A stretch of 64,000 nt of DNA from Branchinecta lynchi (GCA_023053575.1 JAKZAP010000005.1:7130001-7194000); one strand, 5' to 3'. Numbered from the stretch's first letter, positions 46,777 through 58,208 are shown. Numbers and translations: made by a program. The notes: generated by a model from the sequence alone, not told the origin.

Positions 46777-47266
46777 GGTTTTGTAAGTTCTCGGAATCAC
46801 TTTCCGGCGACCGAAGCGCATCGCGAAAACTGTGGGAAAGCGATTCCTGGAATAACTTTCCACTTTCCCGCTGGACTGATCGCAAAAACGCATAGAAAGC
46901 CGACATCGCCGGGAAAATGTTAAATTACGAACTATTTCTAATGAATATGGGAGTACACTAACAAATAAAAAAAAAGGCAAGCGTTAGTAGGGTGGCTTCG
47001 ATGGAATATATGAGAATCAAAGAACCGTTAAGCAAACCATATCTGGTGATACTTGTACTATTTTTTTCTCCACATCTTTGAAACTCCAACCGAAAAATTC
47101 AACTTTCCGCAAAGCTTTCCACTATCCTCGTCGAATCGCTTTCCAGAAAAGCTGCTTCGGTTTCCAAGGCGCGAAAACCGGGTTGGAAAGTTCGGCAACT
47201 TTCCGATGTATCGTGAAAACCATTGGAAAGTGATTCCGACTTTGCTTTCCAGCTTGTGAAAAACCT
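46777..47266. mobile_element. Inverted-repeat element abutting the TAMM41 start
   Basis: GGTTTTGTAAGTTC..GGAATCACTTTCC at the left pairs with GGAAAGTGATTCC..GCTTGTGAAAAACC at the right. GGAAAG/CTTTCC boxes and GCGAAAAC motifs fill the interior. It starts only 58 bp upstream of the TAMM41 ATG, so it probably covers the promoter or 5' UTR. Confidence 0.65.
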
Positions 47267-47339
47267 CCTCAAGAGGCCAAGAGCAAGAGCAGCGTTGCCA
47301 GCTAGGGGACTTACGAAATGAATACTCTATCTAGACCGC

Positions 47340-47470
47340 GAACCCGCACCGAAAGTCGGCGACGCGCCGCCAAAAACAATTTAGCGGACCGCCGCAGAAA
47401 ATATTTCAGCGCGCCGCCGGTGGGGCCGGCGGTGGCGGCCCGCCGGTACACTTCTGACGCCGAATATTTT
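47340..47470. repeat. GC-rich CCGCCGG tract
   Basis: Dense GCGCCGCC/GGCGGCCCGCCGG sequence, locally far richer in G+C than the surroundings. A similar GCGCCGCCAAAG..GGCGCGCCGG stretch is at 51,985-52,060. Confidence 0.5.
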
Positions 47471-47915
47471 TAAGTGATATGTATCTGATTTTCTTTCTAT
47501 GGAGCTTTATCCTCCCAAGGCTCCAGGTTGTTGTTCTGTTTTTGTCACCAGCGGGACTAACAGAAAGAGTCTGCGCTTGTGACGGCAGTGCAGGAATGAC
47601 AATTCCTACCAACATTTCTATGATGGCTTCAAACCGTGTAAACAAAGCGCCAAATAGCATCGTGCTTCCTGTCGCTAGTTCCGTCTGTTCAACTTTGTTA
47701 CTAGTGTTACCCTTTTGGACGTTTCCTCATCGCTTTCAAAAATCATGAACAGCAAGGCCCAACCAGCACACGACGTCTCCACTGCTTCCTGACCGAAGAT
47801 TAAAAATTAAGTGTCTTTTTCTGTGTGTATATAAGTGTTTTGTTTATTTTCTTCAATTTACTACGCCTTTTCAAAATGGCGGGTCGTCATAAATAAATTA
47901 CTTACTTTACTTAGT
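47471..47915 (+). mobile_element. LINE 3' region with (TTAC)n tail
   Basis: T-rich 3' UTR-like DNA, then TTTTCAAAATGGCGGGTCGT, CATAAATAAATTACTTAC. The reverse complement is at 12,706-12,790 and a similar tail at 19,960. No intact coding domain. Confidence 0.5.
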
Positions 47916-48240
47916 TCAGATACTTCCAGACAAGCTAGGACGGTAAAACTTGTCATTCCTTCTCGACGGAGGCGTAATTCACTGAACGTTTGCAAACGTT
48001 TGATATTCCCTTGAAATTACCTCGATTGCTACAGGATTTCAAATTTCCTAGAAATACCATTGACCACTTTGCCAGTTCCTGCGTTTCCGTATAAGCTATA
48101 GGTCTACGAAGGACAAGGAAAGACCCGACCGGTACTCAATGAACCTTCTTTTCGGGGTCCGACCATCGGTGTGTGGGCTGGCAAGGGGGAATCCGGGACC
48201 TTGTGAACCGCGTGCACCGCGAAAATTGTCATGGCTCCTA

Positions 48241-48655
48241 AGGCGTATTCTCGCCGTTCCCCGAGGACTCCACTTTAGGAGTCCCCACGTTTTTGTATGT
48301 CCCGGGGACTCACTCCCCGTATTCTCGCGAGTCCCCACGGGTGGTGAATGCTCCAATTATCATCACCATCGTCAAAAAGAACTCCCTTTCAGATTCAGAG
48401 GGGAATAATTTTTTCTGGTGTTGGTGCAATGTAAAATTAATAAAAAACAATCAGTAGAAACGAAACCAAAAATAAAGTGGATCCAGACTTGTTTCGTCAA
48501 CATTATATTTATTTTAAGAAGAAAATTCATTTTGGAAGCATTCCCCGTGTTCTCGTTGCTTTCCGGACGCGGATTCCGCGTTGAATGACTCCCTCTATTC
48601 TCGCCGTTCCCTTCGAGTACCCGAGGAGTCCGCGGAGAACGGCGCAAATACGCCT
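48241..48655. mobile_element. AGGCGTATTC MITE, 415 bp, TSD CTA
   Basis: Inverted ends AGGCGTATTCTCGCCGTT / AACGGCGCAAATACGCCT with CTA at 48,238-48,240 and 48,656-48,658. Typical interior (GATTCAGAGGGGAATAAT, GGTGTTGGTGCAATG). Confidence 0.9.
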
Positions 48656-48785
48656 CTAGACACTTGGATTTAGACCCAGGACCTTCTTGAGAGCTTATTC
48701 GTCACGGTAAAGTCACTTGAGTAGTAGTCCATCTACATAGCATGTGGTCGTATCTTAGTCCAGATCTCAAATGTCACATCCGGGC

Positions 48786-50092
48786 AGTGGAGTCGCAAAT
48801 GGAGGGGGTATTTTTTCCATAGCAGAACTGTTCGGTACATTTACGGGATTCGGTAGCTACACAAGAATCCAGAATAGGCTATCGGTACAAACCTACTGGG
48901 TATAATGATCGGGATTAAGTATAATTACCAGGGTATAATTACCAGTATTCGGTACTTATCACGAATTCGGTGTGAGAATTTACTGAAATTGCTTGGTAAT
49001 TTTTCGATGCAAGAACTATTCGATACATTTAGGGAGATTCGGTAGTTACACAAAATCCCGAATAGGCTATCGGTCCAAAATTATTCGGTATCATGATCGG
49101 GATTCGGTAATTTATCGGTTTAATTTTCAGGATTCGGTAGTTACCACCAATCCCGACTTTTGTTCCAGTTTCGACGAAATTATACCAAATACGACTATTA
49201 TTCGGTAGTCATGCGATACCAAAACAAGTCAGTATACTAACCGGTATACTATAGTTATACAGAATCCAGAACACGGTATCGGTCAAATCTTATTCATTAT
49301 AATAACTGGGATTCGGTAATTTATACGGCATAATTGCCAGGATTCGGGGATTACCAAGAACCTCGAAACTCGGAAGTAGTCGAGTGGAGCACAAAGCAGA
49401 CAGAGGGACTGGCTATGATTTCATCGATAGTCCTTACTTTTATCTTGGATCCCAAAAAAAAGATCTAATCATAAATGTTTCACAAATTCCCCATGCGTCG
49501 CCAATATTCTCTATTTTGTGAAAGGGCACGTCATTTGACTGGGATTTTAAGCCAGTTTTAGGATGGGGATTTCAAAACATTAAAAGCTAGAATCTGGGTA
49601 AAAATAAAAATAAAATCTTGCCTGCAGCGCTCACCTTTTGTGATTATGGATAATATTGACTAGGACCTAACTACGGTAGCTGCTGCTGCCGGAACGTCGC
49701 TCCGTCCGGTTTCTGGAGCTTCTTAGAGTCTCCGTATTTAATCCACGGCAAATGACAGAATCTGTAGAAGAAGCAGTTAAATTTTAGCCATTTCAAAAAT
49801 TTTCACCTGCGGCGCTCGGTTTAGTTTTTTCTTGGATAGAAAAGATAAAAGCTGTTGCTGCAATCATGCCCGGCAATATATTCTCCAAGTAGGCTTCGCC
49901 AAAACGCCGTCTAATAGTTGGCCTATCGTCTTTTATGCTGCCCTTTAATGTTACTCTTCCCATTTAATTCTTTCTTTTGCATAATTAAAAGCTCGAATTC
50001 TCTTAGGATTCGGTAAAATTTTTGAGAGCTTCGGTAAAATTTTGGTTCTGCACCCCCTCCCGCCCCACACGAAAATGCACCTGCGACGCCCC
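48786..50092. mobile_element. Probable 1.3-kb hAT-like element with TTCGGTA repeats
   Basis: CAGTGGAGTCGCAAATGG at the left resembles the reverse complement of CACCTGCGACGCCCCTAC at the right. Inside, 48,820-49,380 has two diverged units about 187 bp apart (GAACT.TTCG.TACATTTA.GG, AATAGGCTATCGGT) full of ATTCGGTA. The right third (49,885-50,092) recurs inverted at 60,347-60,575. No target duplication was confirmed and no transposase frame seen. Confidence 0.45.
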
Positions 50093-50418
50093 TACCTCAC
50101 AAAGTTTCCAGACCCCGCCCCCCACACTGTGTTCACATGCGATTCAAACACACAACTATCATTTGCTCCTATTACCCACCGACTCACTCGAATGGAAGCC
50201 CTTGCAGACCTTGGACCCACAATCCAAGTTTCATCCCAATCCTTCCATCCATTTGGCTCCTATACATGTTGCCTAGTCCCCCCCCCCCTCCTTCATCCCA
50301 CCACCGGATGCGGTTCGGACCCACAAATGTTTCATCGAAGGCACTTACTGCCGAACAAGTTTTCCTTGGACCGGAGAACAATCGGAAAGACTTAACAACG
50401 CTGACGATTTGTGGTTAA
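50040..50418 (+). repeat. Fragment of the C-rich 'AAGTTTCATC' family
   Basis: TCCAAGTTTCATCCCAATCC, CGGATGCGGTTCGGACCC, AACAAGTTTTCCTTGGACCGG and long C runs are family phrases. It precedes a new copy starting at 50,419. Confidence 0.5.
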
Positions 50419-51880
50419 ACAAGAGCTACGAGCTCATATGGCACTTGTTACGAGTAGGCACGGCTCGGTTATGTCAATGATGTATCTAGTGTTTGCTAGG
50501 TGTCTTCCCACCAAGTTTCATCTCGATCCCTCCACTCATAGCGTTTTCCAACATTTCCGTTTGCCCCCTCCAGCTACCCCAAAAGTCACCGGATCCGGTC
50601 CGGATTTTAAGTGGGTCGTCTGAGGCATGAGGTCTTTCGAAATATCAAGTTTCATCGAGATCCGGTCACCCGTTCAAAAGTTATAAATACCTCAAGATTC
50701 CGGATTCCCCCTCCCTCCACTCCCCTGACAGTGCCCGAATCGGCTCTGCGGTCATGTCAATGATGTATCTAGTGTTTACTAGGTGTCTTCCCACCAAGTT
50801 TCATCCCGATCCCTCCACTCATAGCGTTTCCCAAGATTTCCGGTTGCCCCCTCCAGCTCCCCCAAAAAGTCACCGGATCCGGTCCGGATTTTAAGTGGGT
50901 CGTCTGAGGCACGAGGTCTTTCCAAATATCAAGTTCCATCGAGATCCGATTACCCGTTCAAAAGTTATAAATACCTCAAGATTCCGGATTCCCCCTCCCT
51001 GCACTCCCCCACAGTGCCCGAATCGGCTCGGTTGTGTCAATGATGTATCTAGTGTTTGCTAGGGGTCTTCCCACCAAGTTTCATCTCGATCCCTCCCCTC
51101 ATAGCGTTTCCCAAGATTTCCGGTTGCCCCCTCCTGCCCCCCCCCCCCCCAAAGTCACTGGATCCGGTCCGGATTTTAAGTGGGTTGTCTGAGGCATGGG
51201 GTCTTTCCAAATATCAAGTTTCATCGAGATCCGATCACCCGTTCAAAAGTTATAAATACCTCAAGATTCCGGATTCCCCCTCCATCCACTCCCACCACGG
51301 TGCTCGGTTGGGGGAAGTGACTATTTCCAACTTAATCATTTGGGGTCCCTGATACGCCTGCCAGTTTTATAGTCCTAGCTTAAAGGCGTACTCTCGCCGT
51401 TCCCCGCGGACTCCACTTGAGGAGTCCCCGCGTCTTTGTTTGTCCCGGGGACTAACTCCCCGTATTCTCGCGAGTCCCCACGGACGGGGAATGCTCTGGT
51501 TATTATCACCATCATCAAAAAGGACTCCTTTTCAGATTTGGAGGGGAATCAATTTTTGCTGGTGTTGGTGCAATGTAAAATTAATTAAAAATAATCAGAA
51601 TAAACAAAACCAAAAATAAAGTGGCTCCAGACTAATTTCGTCAACTGCATATCTATTTTTCAAACAAAATCATGCTGGAAGCATTCCCCGTGTTCTCGCT
51701 CTTTCTGTCCGCGGAGGCCGCGTGAAGTGACTCCCTCTATTCTCGCCGTTCCCTTTGATTCCCCGAGGAGTCCTCGGGGAACGACGAGAATACGCCTTAT
51801 GTGGAAGTTCCCGAACTAGCAAAACCTGGACAGACCGACGGACGGACAGAAATCGCGATTGCTATATGGCACTTAAATAA
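50419..51880 (+). mobile_element. 'AAGTTTCATC' element with 280-bp core repeats, split by a MITE
   Basis: Starts AACAAGAGCTACGAGCTCAT. Three tandem units about 280-283 bp long begin near 50,471, 50,754 and 51,034 (TGTCAATGATGTATCTAGTG). The 3' part (GTCCTAGCTTA) is interrupted by the MITE at 51,384-51,797 and resumes TGTGGAAGTTCCCGAACTAG, then the ACCGACGGACGGACAG tract and GCTATATGGCACTT. Same plan as the 137-bp-core family but different core. Confidence 0.75.
51384..51797. mobile_element. AGGCGTATTC MITE nested in the 280-bp-core element
   Basis: Ends AGGCGTACTCTCGCCG and CGACGAGAATACGCCT. The uninterrupted sequence survives at 54,170-54,190 (CCTAGCTTATCTGGAAG). Comparison gives a TAT target duplicated to TAA/TAT with one change. 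Confidence 0.88.
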
Positions 51881-52086
51881 AAATTGAAAAGTTGTTGGAA
51901 AATTTAGGAATAATAAAAAAAATGCTACAAATAGAGCAAAAGCCGATAAATCGGTGGCGATTTATATATACAAATAACTTTCAGGCTGTGCGCCGCCAAA
52001 GAAAATTTGGCGCGCCGGTGGCGTTCTCTCTGCCCCCGCCGAATTTCGATTCGACGCGGCTTCAGGGACTAACTCTGTGTGATTAA

Positions 52087-54540
52087 AGGCGTATTCTCGC
52101 CGTTCCCCGAGGACTCCTCGGGGAATCGAAGGTAATGGCGAGAATAGAGGGAGTCACTCCGCGCGGGAGTGACAACGAGAACACGGGGCATGCTTGTAAA
52201 ATGGATTTTGTTCTAAAAAACAAGAGCTACGAGCTCATATGGCACTCGTACGAGTAGGCTGTACAAGAAAGTAGATGAGAACGTCACAAAATACACCCAC
52301 CATCCAAAAATGCGGTTCGGAAATAGAAATAGGATATTTAGTTTCACTCATTTCTGAGCAGTTCCGGCATCGTCTCGATTGTCTGTAGCAAATGCACATG
52401 ACTGTTCAAACTTTCATCCCAATAAATCCATTTGTTTGATCCCTAGACGTGCTACAGGATTTCCGGTACTCACTCTATCTCCACCTACCGTGGCCGAATC
52501 TGGTTCGGAATAAAAAAAAATCGACCACCTAAAACATCTTCGTTTATACCATCTATCAAGTTTCATTAGAATCTGAGCATTTTTGGAAAGTTCCGGTACC
52601 CCCCCCCCCCTCCCACAAACGTTGTCGGAGCCGGTTTGGGCCCAATCTCTCAATTCCCTGTTCCTGTCCATCAAGTTTTACTGAAATTGGAGCATAGCCT
52701 ATCTGCAAGTTTCCAGTACCCCCCCCCCCCCCTACCTTGGCCGAATCCGGCCCGGACGCCAAATAACAAATCTAGGCCGGATCAAGGAAAATGCTCGGAT
52801 CAAGGAACGGAAGTTTCCGGGGGTATGTTGTGTCAGGTTCTTAAGTCAAGATAATTGGGGTCGCTAATATGCCTGCAAAGTTACGTTGTCGTTTTACATC
52901 TGCAACTATTCTAACTCACGACTACCGGAATTCCAGGAAACCCCCTCCAACTCCCCCCACAGAGCCCCGAAACCATATGGTTCCGTCAGTTTCATCTAGG
53001 CCTAATGCTTGTTCCATCCATTAAGTTTCGTCCCAATCCCTCTGCTTTTAGAGTTTCTTGAGTTTTCCACCCCCATCCCCACAGGTATCGGACCCGACCC
53101 GGACATGACACTGAACGTCCGAGGCGATAGCTCACCAGACAAGTTTCATTCAAATTCGATCACCCGTTCAAAAGTTATGCACGCCACTAGATTCCGGACT
53201 CCCCATCCACCCACTCCCCCCACGATTGTCGGGTCGGGAAACGGCTGTTCTCAAGTCAATCTGTTCGGGCCCCTGACATATCTGCCAAGTTTCATCGCCG
53301 TACGACATCAGGAAGTATGCCGAACTCGCGGGATCGCTAGAAATCCGGACCCCCACCCCAACTCCCACACAGTGCCCTGATCCGGTCCGGTTATTTAAAT
53401 GACGTGTCTAGGACCTTTGCTTGTTTTTCCCACCAAGTTTCATCCCGATCAATCCACTTTAAGCGTTTCTCAAAGTTTCCGGTTCCCTCCTCCAACTCCC
53501 CCCAGTGTCATCGGATCCGGCCCGGATTTAAAGTGAGATGTCTGAGACACGAGGTCATCCTAAATATCAACTTTCATCAAGATCCGATCACCCGTTCACA
53601 AGCTAAAAATACCTCAAATTTTGGCTTCACCCTCCCTCCACTCCCCCCCCCAGATGGTCGAATCGGGAAATTGACGATTTCCTATTTAATCTAGTCGGGT
53701 CCCAGACATGCCTGTCAATTTCCATCGTCCCAGCAAATCAGGAAGCACGGAACTCGCGGGATCACTACAAATTTGGACTTCTCCCCCCCCCCCCAACTCC
53801 CCCAAAGTGAGCGGATCCGTTCCGGTTCTATCAGTCAGGTATCTAGGACTTTTGCTTGTACTTTCCACCAAGTTTCATCCGGATCCCTCCACTCCAAGTG
53901 TTTTCCATGATTTCCGGTTTCCCCATCCAACTCCCCCCAGTGTCACTGGATTCGGTCTGGATTAAAATCGAGGGTATGAGACACGAAGTCCTTCCATATA
54001 TCAAGTTTCATTAAGATCCGATCACCCGTTTGTAAGCTAAAAATATCTCACTTTTCCTATTTTTTTCCTATATCTCATTTTTCCACTCCCCTCCAGATGG
54101 TCGGATCGAGGAAGCGACAATTTTTAATTCAATCTGGTCCAGTTCCTGATACGCCTGCCAAGTTTCATCGTCCTAGCTTATCTGGAAGTCCCCGAACTAG
54201 CAAAACCGGGACCGACAGACCGACTGACGGACAGAAATTACAATCGCTATATGGCACTTGAGTAAGCTCAAGTGCCATAAAAATGAGCAGTTGACAAAAC
54301 TAGTCTGGATCCACTATATTTTGGTTTTCTTTATTCTGATTCTTTTTAATTAATTTTACATGCACCAACACCAGCAAAAATTGATTCCCCTCCGAATATG
54401 AAAGGGAGTCCTTTTTGATGATAACTGAAGCATTCCCCGTCCGTGGGGACTCGCGAGAATACGGGGAGTGAGTCCCCGGGACAAACAAAAACGCGGGGAG
54501 TCCTCAAGTGGAGTCCTCGGGGAACGGCGAGGATACGGGT
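52087..54540. mobile_element. AGGCGTATTC MITE split by a 2-kb insertion
   Basis: Left part 52,087-about 52,218 (AGGCGTATTCTCGCCG to GGATTTTGTTCTAAAA) and right part about 54,280-54,540 (GAGCAGTTGACAAAACTAG to GGGGAACGGCGAGGATACG) together equal one family member. The intact order is seen at 4,540-4,600. The right terminus is eroded where LINE sequence begins. Confidence 0.85.
52219..54279 (+). mobile_element. 'AAGTTTCATC' tandem-core element inserted in a MITE
   Basis: Starts AACAAGAGCTACGAGCTCAT. Several diverged units contain CACCAAGTTTCATCC.GATC, GATCCGATCACCCGTTCA and C runs. It ends GACCGACTGACGGACAGAAA, then the hairpin ATGGCACTTGAG-TAAG-CTCAAGTGCCAT (54,248-54,278). A 3' terminal hairpin recalls Helitrons, but no CTRR end is seen. 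Confidence 0.75.
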
Positions 54541-54839
54541 CGGAATACTCTAGAGCAGTAATAAGTAGGCTTGGTGTCAAACAGGGATGCACGCTGTCCC
54601 CAACGCTTTTTTCTTTGTACATAAATGATATAGAAGATTATTTTACGGTGAGTGGAGCCCCCAGGCTGCAACTGATGGCATTTAATTTATTTTGTTTATT
54701 GTTCGCAGATGACATAGTTCTTCTAGGAAAGACAGCAGATGATCTGCGGACGCTGCTTGGTATTTTGCAGGATTATCTGGATAAGAAAAAGCTAGTATTA
54801 AACACCGCGAAATCTGTACTAGATTTCGGTAAAAAATAA
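54541..54839 (+). pseudogene. LINE RT palm fragment
   Basis: Holds the GVKQGC and FADD motifs and ends at TAA 54,837 after KSVLDFGKK. Between here and 54,885 the continuing protein-like phrase (NECNERFYFKGTELK) lies in the next frame, so there are two frameshifts or indels as well as stops. It may include part of the MITE upstream if read from an earlier ATG. Confidence 0.8.
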
Positions 54840-54884
54840 GGAATGCAATGAAAGATTTTATTTTAAAGGGACAGAACTTAAATA

Positions 54885-55880
54885 GTGAAAGAGTTTGTAT
54901 ATCTAGGTTGTAAGTTTTCGGCTACGGGGAAGTGGGGTGCACAGCTGGATAGTATAGCGGCGAAAGGCCAGAAAGCTTCATGGATGGTAATGAAAAGTAT
55001 GATAAATTGTTTAGGCCCCGGAGAGATGAAAATTCAAAAAGTAATATTCAATACAAAAATAAGCCCAATATTATCATATGCAGCGGAAGTGTGGGGATCT
55101 GAAAAGGGGGAGAAAATTGAGCGCGTGCAGCTAAGTCATTATAAAAGGTTGATAGGGTTAAGTGGAAAGTTTAACGGATTAGTACTAAGAGGTGACCTAG
55201 GTATTCATTCATTAAGAGGTAAGAGAATTGTAAAAATGGTGAAGTACTGGGAACGGATATCAAGTTTGCCAGATAATAGACTCGTGAAGGCTGCGCTGCT
55301 TGAGGACCTTAATGATAACAGGAAAGATGCTTGGCAGAGTAAGGTAAGGGCTGTATTGAACAATTGCGGGCTTTCAGGTCTGTGGAATGCTAGATTGGGA
55401 GAAGGTAAGGTGGTCGGGACAGTAGCTACACAAGTGCAATGGATTTTTGAGTGTCAGGAAATCCAAAAGTGGACGTTTGAGGTCTCAGCGTCGCTGTCTC
55501 TCAAGTCGTATTCACAGTGGAAGAGAGTGTGGGGTGAAGAAGTGTATTTTAAAGCGGGCCTTAAGCAAGAAGAGCTAAAATCTTATATGGGTTTAAGGGG
55601 AAATTTTGTGCCGTTGGGATCAAGAAGGAAATACCTGGGGAGGGAGCGTGCAGTAGATGGTCTGTACTCGTGCCCTATGTGTGGGGAGCCGGAAGAGAGT
55701 GTGGATCACTTCATGTCATATTGCCAGGAACTCAATGATTTAAGGTTGGAGCAGCTCCAGAGACAGACAGGCGATGAGGAGTGGCTACATGGTCTGAAGG
55801 GGGGTCGATCATTTACTGCTATTAAAAACCTGGCAGTGTTTGTTCAGGTGGGGCTGAGACACAGGTCTTTGTTCTTTTAA
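54885..55880 (+). pseudogene. LINE RT thumb and C-terminal zinc-knuckle-like region
   Basis: 331 codons open: KEFVYLGCKFSATGKW, ILSYAAEVWG, IERVQLSHYKRLIGLSG, GDLGIHSLRGKRIVKMVKYW, and near the end CPMCGEPEESVDHFMSYC, a C-X2-C-X8-H-X4-C motif common at the C-terminus of non-LTR elements. Open but detached from the palm. Confidence 0.85.
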
Positions 55881-56030
55881 AGTGTTTAACTGTGTAGTTA
55901 GTTTTCTTTGTTTTGTATTCAGAAAGTGTGTTGAATCTGTAGTTAGTATTTGATTTGCAATAATATTTTTGTACCATGGCCCGTTGGGCTTTCCATGTAC
56001 AATACATAGCAGAACATACATACATAAAAC

Positions 56031-56504
56031 ACGCCAGTGATCCTCAGGAAGAAGGAGTAAGCGTGTCAGACAACTCAAACTCAACGACTCAAATCCTCTG
56101 TCAATCAATCACAGCGATCTTTGGGCGCAGCTTTGACACCACTTCTTCCTTTCTTCCGCTAGCTACCCGGAGAAGCCGGAGATTTTGCGTCGCGTTTTTT
56201 GTAACACAAACCGTTCTCCGTTCTCTATCTCTTTCTCCTATGACGGTTTTTAGTAGACCGCCGTAGTGCTATTGTCCGTTTCTAGCAGAACGGAGAACGA
56301 TTTGTATCTCATTATACATTCCGTTCTGCTGGATGATCAATCGACTAGGAACCTCAGTTCTGAATACCGTTCTCATCCCGTTCTGTGAAATTCATAAAGT
56401 ATTGGGAAAAGGTCCTTCGGTAAAATTGCAGAAATGGATAAAAACACCCTATTTTTTCGAAATTAACAGAACTTAATGAAGAAGAAGAAAATGAGTGTCA
56501 TGAA
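56031..56504. other. Intergenic, nothing recognised
   Basis: CCGTTCTCCGTTCTC/GAACGGAGAACG motifs give some internal inverted repetition near 56,205-56,305; no gene seen. Confidence 0.35.
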
Positions 56505-56926
56505 ATGGTCGATTTGGGGGTAAAAAGGCATGCTGAAGACAATGGTGAAAACCTTTTTCTCTTCGAACAAGTAGTTCGTCCGGAATCCGGCAAAACCGGA
56601 AAGCTGGTTAAAAGTAAAAGTTACATTTGAAGTTGACAAGTCAAACTTTTATTCAAAGTTGATTAGATGTTGGATTTGTTTCCAACATCAACGACGCTGG
56701 ATTTGTTTCTGAATTTTCTTTTTTTGCTGGACTAGCAGTTTGCTTGGAAAAAGCAGGAAGACTCGGTCAGTATCGTCAAAATAGATATGGCTTATAGAGG
56801 GATGTCTGAACTTGGTTTTCTCCGATGATCAGCCTGGCAAAGACTGGATCTGGCTAAGACAAGACCCTATTGTCTGAATCAAATATTTTTGGGATCCCAT
56901 TGACACCTTTGGTCTTGTTCTTATAA
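56505..56926 (-). mobile_element. Degraded 137-bp-core element
   Basis: GGCATGCTGAAGACAATGGT, TAGTTCGTCCGGAATCCGGC and the start-type end GGGATCCCATTGACACC..TTTGGTCTTG are family sequence in minus orientation; the 3' end with the (ACGG)n tract is missing. Confidence 0.7.
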
Positions 56927-57152
56927 GCCGGTTTTGCATCCACCGGTGACTACTCACCAGTTTTATAACCCGTTTATGAACTAACCAGTGTCCGGTTTTA
57001 CCTCACCGGTGCGGACAAACCATGCAGAACCTGCTCGGGAGCCCAGCTTCAGCATCAACTCTCCGGTGGACAAACAAAAACGCGTTTAAGAGAAGAACCG
57101 GACACTGGTGACAAAACTCCAGAGGCAGCCCGGAGTGCAACGAACGCAGCCA
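56927..57152 (-). repeat. Inverted mate of the 31,071-31,367 repeat
   Basis: Runs CTTATAAGCCGGTTTTGCAT to CGGAGTGCAACGAACGCAGC, the reverse order and strand of the copy in TRMU intron 6. Confidence 0.7.
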
Positions 57153-57764
57153 GCAGTGACACACAATCTAATAGCAGCAATACTAGCAACACTAGCGATA
57201 GAAAACGTCCCTACTGAAATGCATTCAGTCGTTCACCAGAGCTGGCTCTGATGATGACATCGTATTCTGATCGTTTGAAAAAAATGATACAGCTAGGGGT
57301 GGCCCGAAGCACTCAGGCCAGGGGTGGGGTGAGACCCCTCATTTCAACGACTTCTGGATCGTAATATACGGATCGCACGTACCGACAAAAATGAACTGTT
57401 GCCATTAGGCGGCAATGACGCACATTCCCCACCAATAAATAACAGAGCCGGTGAAAAACTGCTGCAATGCACCAGCTGAAATTATCTTATCTTCAAAATT
57501 AATGTGTTTAAAATCTAAAAGATTCCAAGCCAAATCGCCAAGTAAATGACGATTTAGAGAATACTGCGAAATACGCCCCGGGCGAAATTTTGTGAGCCGA
57601 GAAGCAGAGCGTCTTTTTGCGATCCCATTGAAAAGGAAAAAAGTTCTGAATTTGCAAATCTATCCGTCGAGTCGAAAAAGTGAAAGAATTATGGAAATAG
57701 AAAACAAAGTAGACACAAAGTAGATTTTTTCCGGATTAATAGCAAAAAAAAAGTAACTTTTACG
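57153..57764. other. Intergenic, nothing recognised
   Basis: No repeat partner or gene noticed. Confidence 0.35.
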
Positions 57765-57768
57765 TTAA

Positions 57769-58208
57769 AGGACACCTGAACAATGAAACCATACTTGAAC
57801 ACAACATGGAAAATACATTTATAGACATGGACACGGAGAGCATTCTTCTCCTGAGCGTGACGTTTTGAAAATAGGGATGATTGTTTCCGGAGGTTTGCAC
57901 ATGCAAACTCCAAGACAAAAAGCGCAATTCATTCAAATCTTGTACAGCGCTGGCCAGATCGTATTGGAATTTCTTATAGATATACGTTTGGGCTTATCTG
58001 GTTAAAAAATATTCCAGAAGAAGGGTTGACTGGAGACATTTGTTCATTTCTAAAATTGCTCGGTACTGAAATAAGGACAGATGCAAAATGGAGCATAAAC
58101 CATAGCTTGGAAACGGTATTTCGTATTTGGATTGGGTTTTCTGCAGGCAATGTTAGTGGACGTCATACTGATAGGGATGATACTTGGTACTCTTCATTCA
58201 GGTGTCCT
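57769..58208. mobile_element. TTAA-target MITE, 440 bp
   Basis: AGGACACCTGAA and TTCAGGTGTCCT are perfect inverted ends, each bordered by TTAA (57,765-57,768; 58,209-58,212). TTAA targets are used by piggyBac and Kolobok. No transposase. Confidence 0.8.

Larger units (their letters stand above)
54541..56030 (+). mobile_element. 5'-truncated, broken LINE
   Basis: RT motif B (GVKQGCTLSPTLFSLYINDI) and catalytic FADDIVLLGK appear at 54,565-54,735; the C-terminal half is at 54,885-55,880. It ends in a 3' UTR with CCATGTACAATACATAG and CATA repeats near 56,030. No endonuclease or early RT. Different clade from the 16-20 kb LINE (FADDI, CCHC end). Confidence 0.85.

Noticed and set aside
47406..47748. 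Overlapping frames on both strands near 47.5 kb
   Set aside because: The frames run into a GC-rich repeat tract or LINE 3' sequence, with no splice signals or domain.
54468..54560. Start of the LINE RT frame at 54,468
   Set aside because: The first residues are translated MITE terminus; LINE homology begins only near 54,541-54,565.
57769..58208. Frames on both strands at 57,689-58,265 as a gene
   Set aside because: They coincide with the TTAA-flanked MITE and show no domain.
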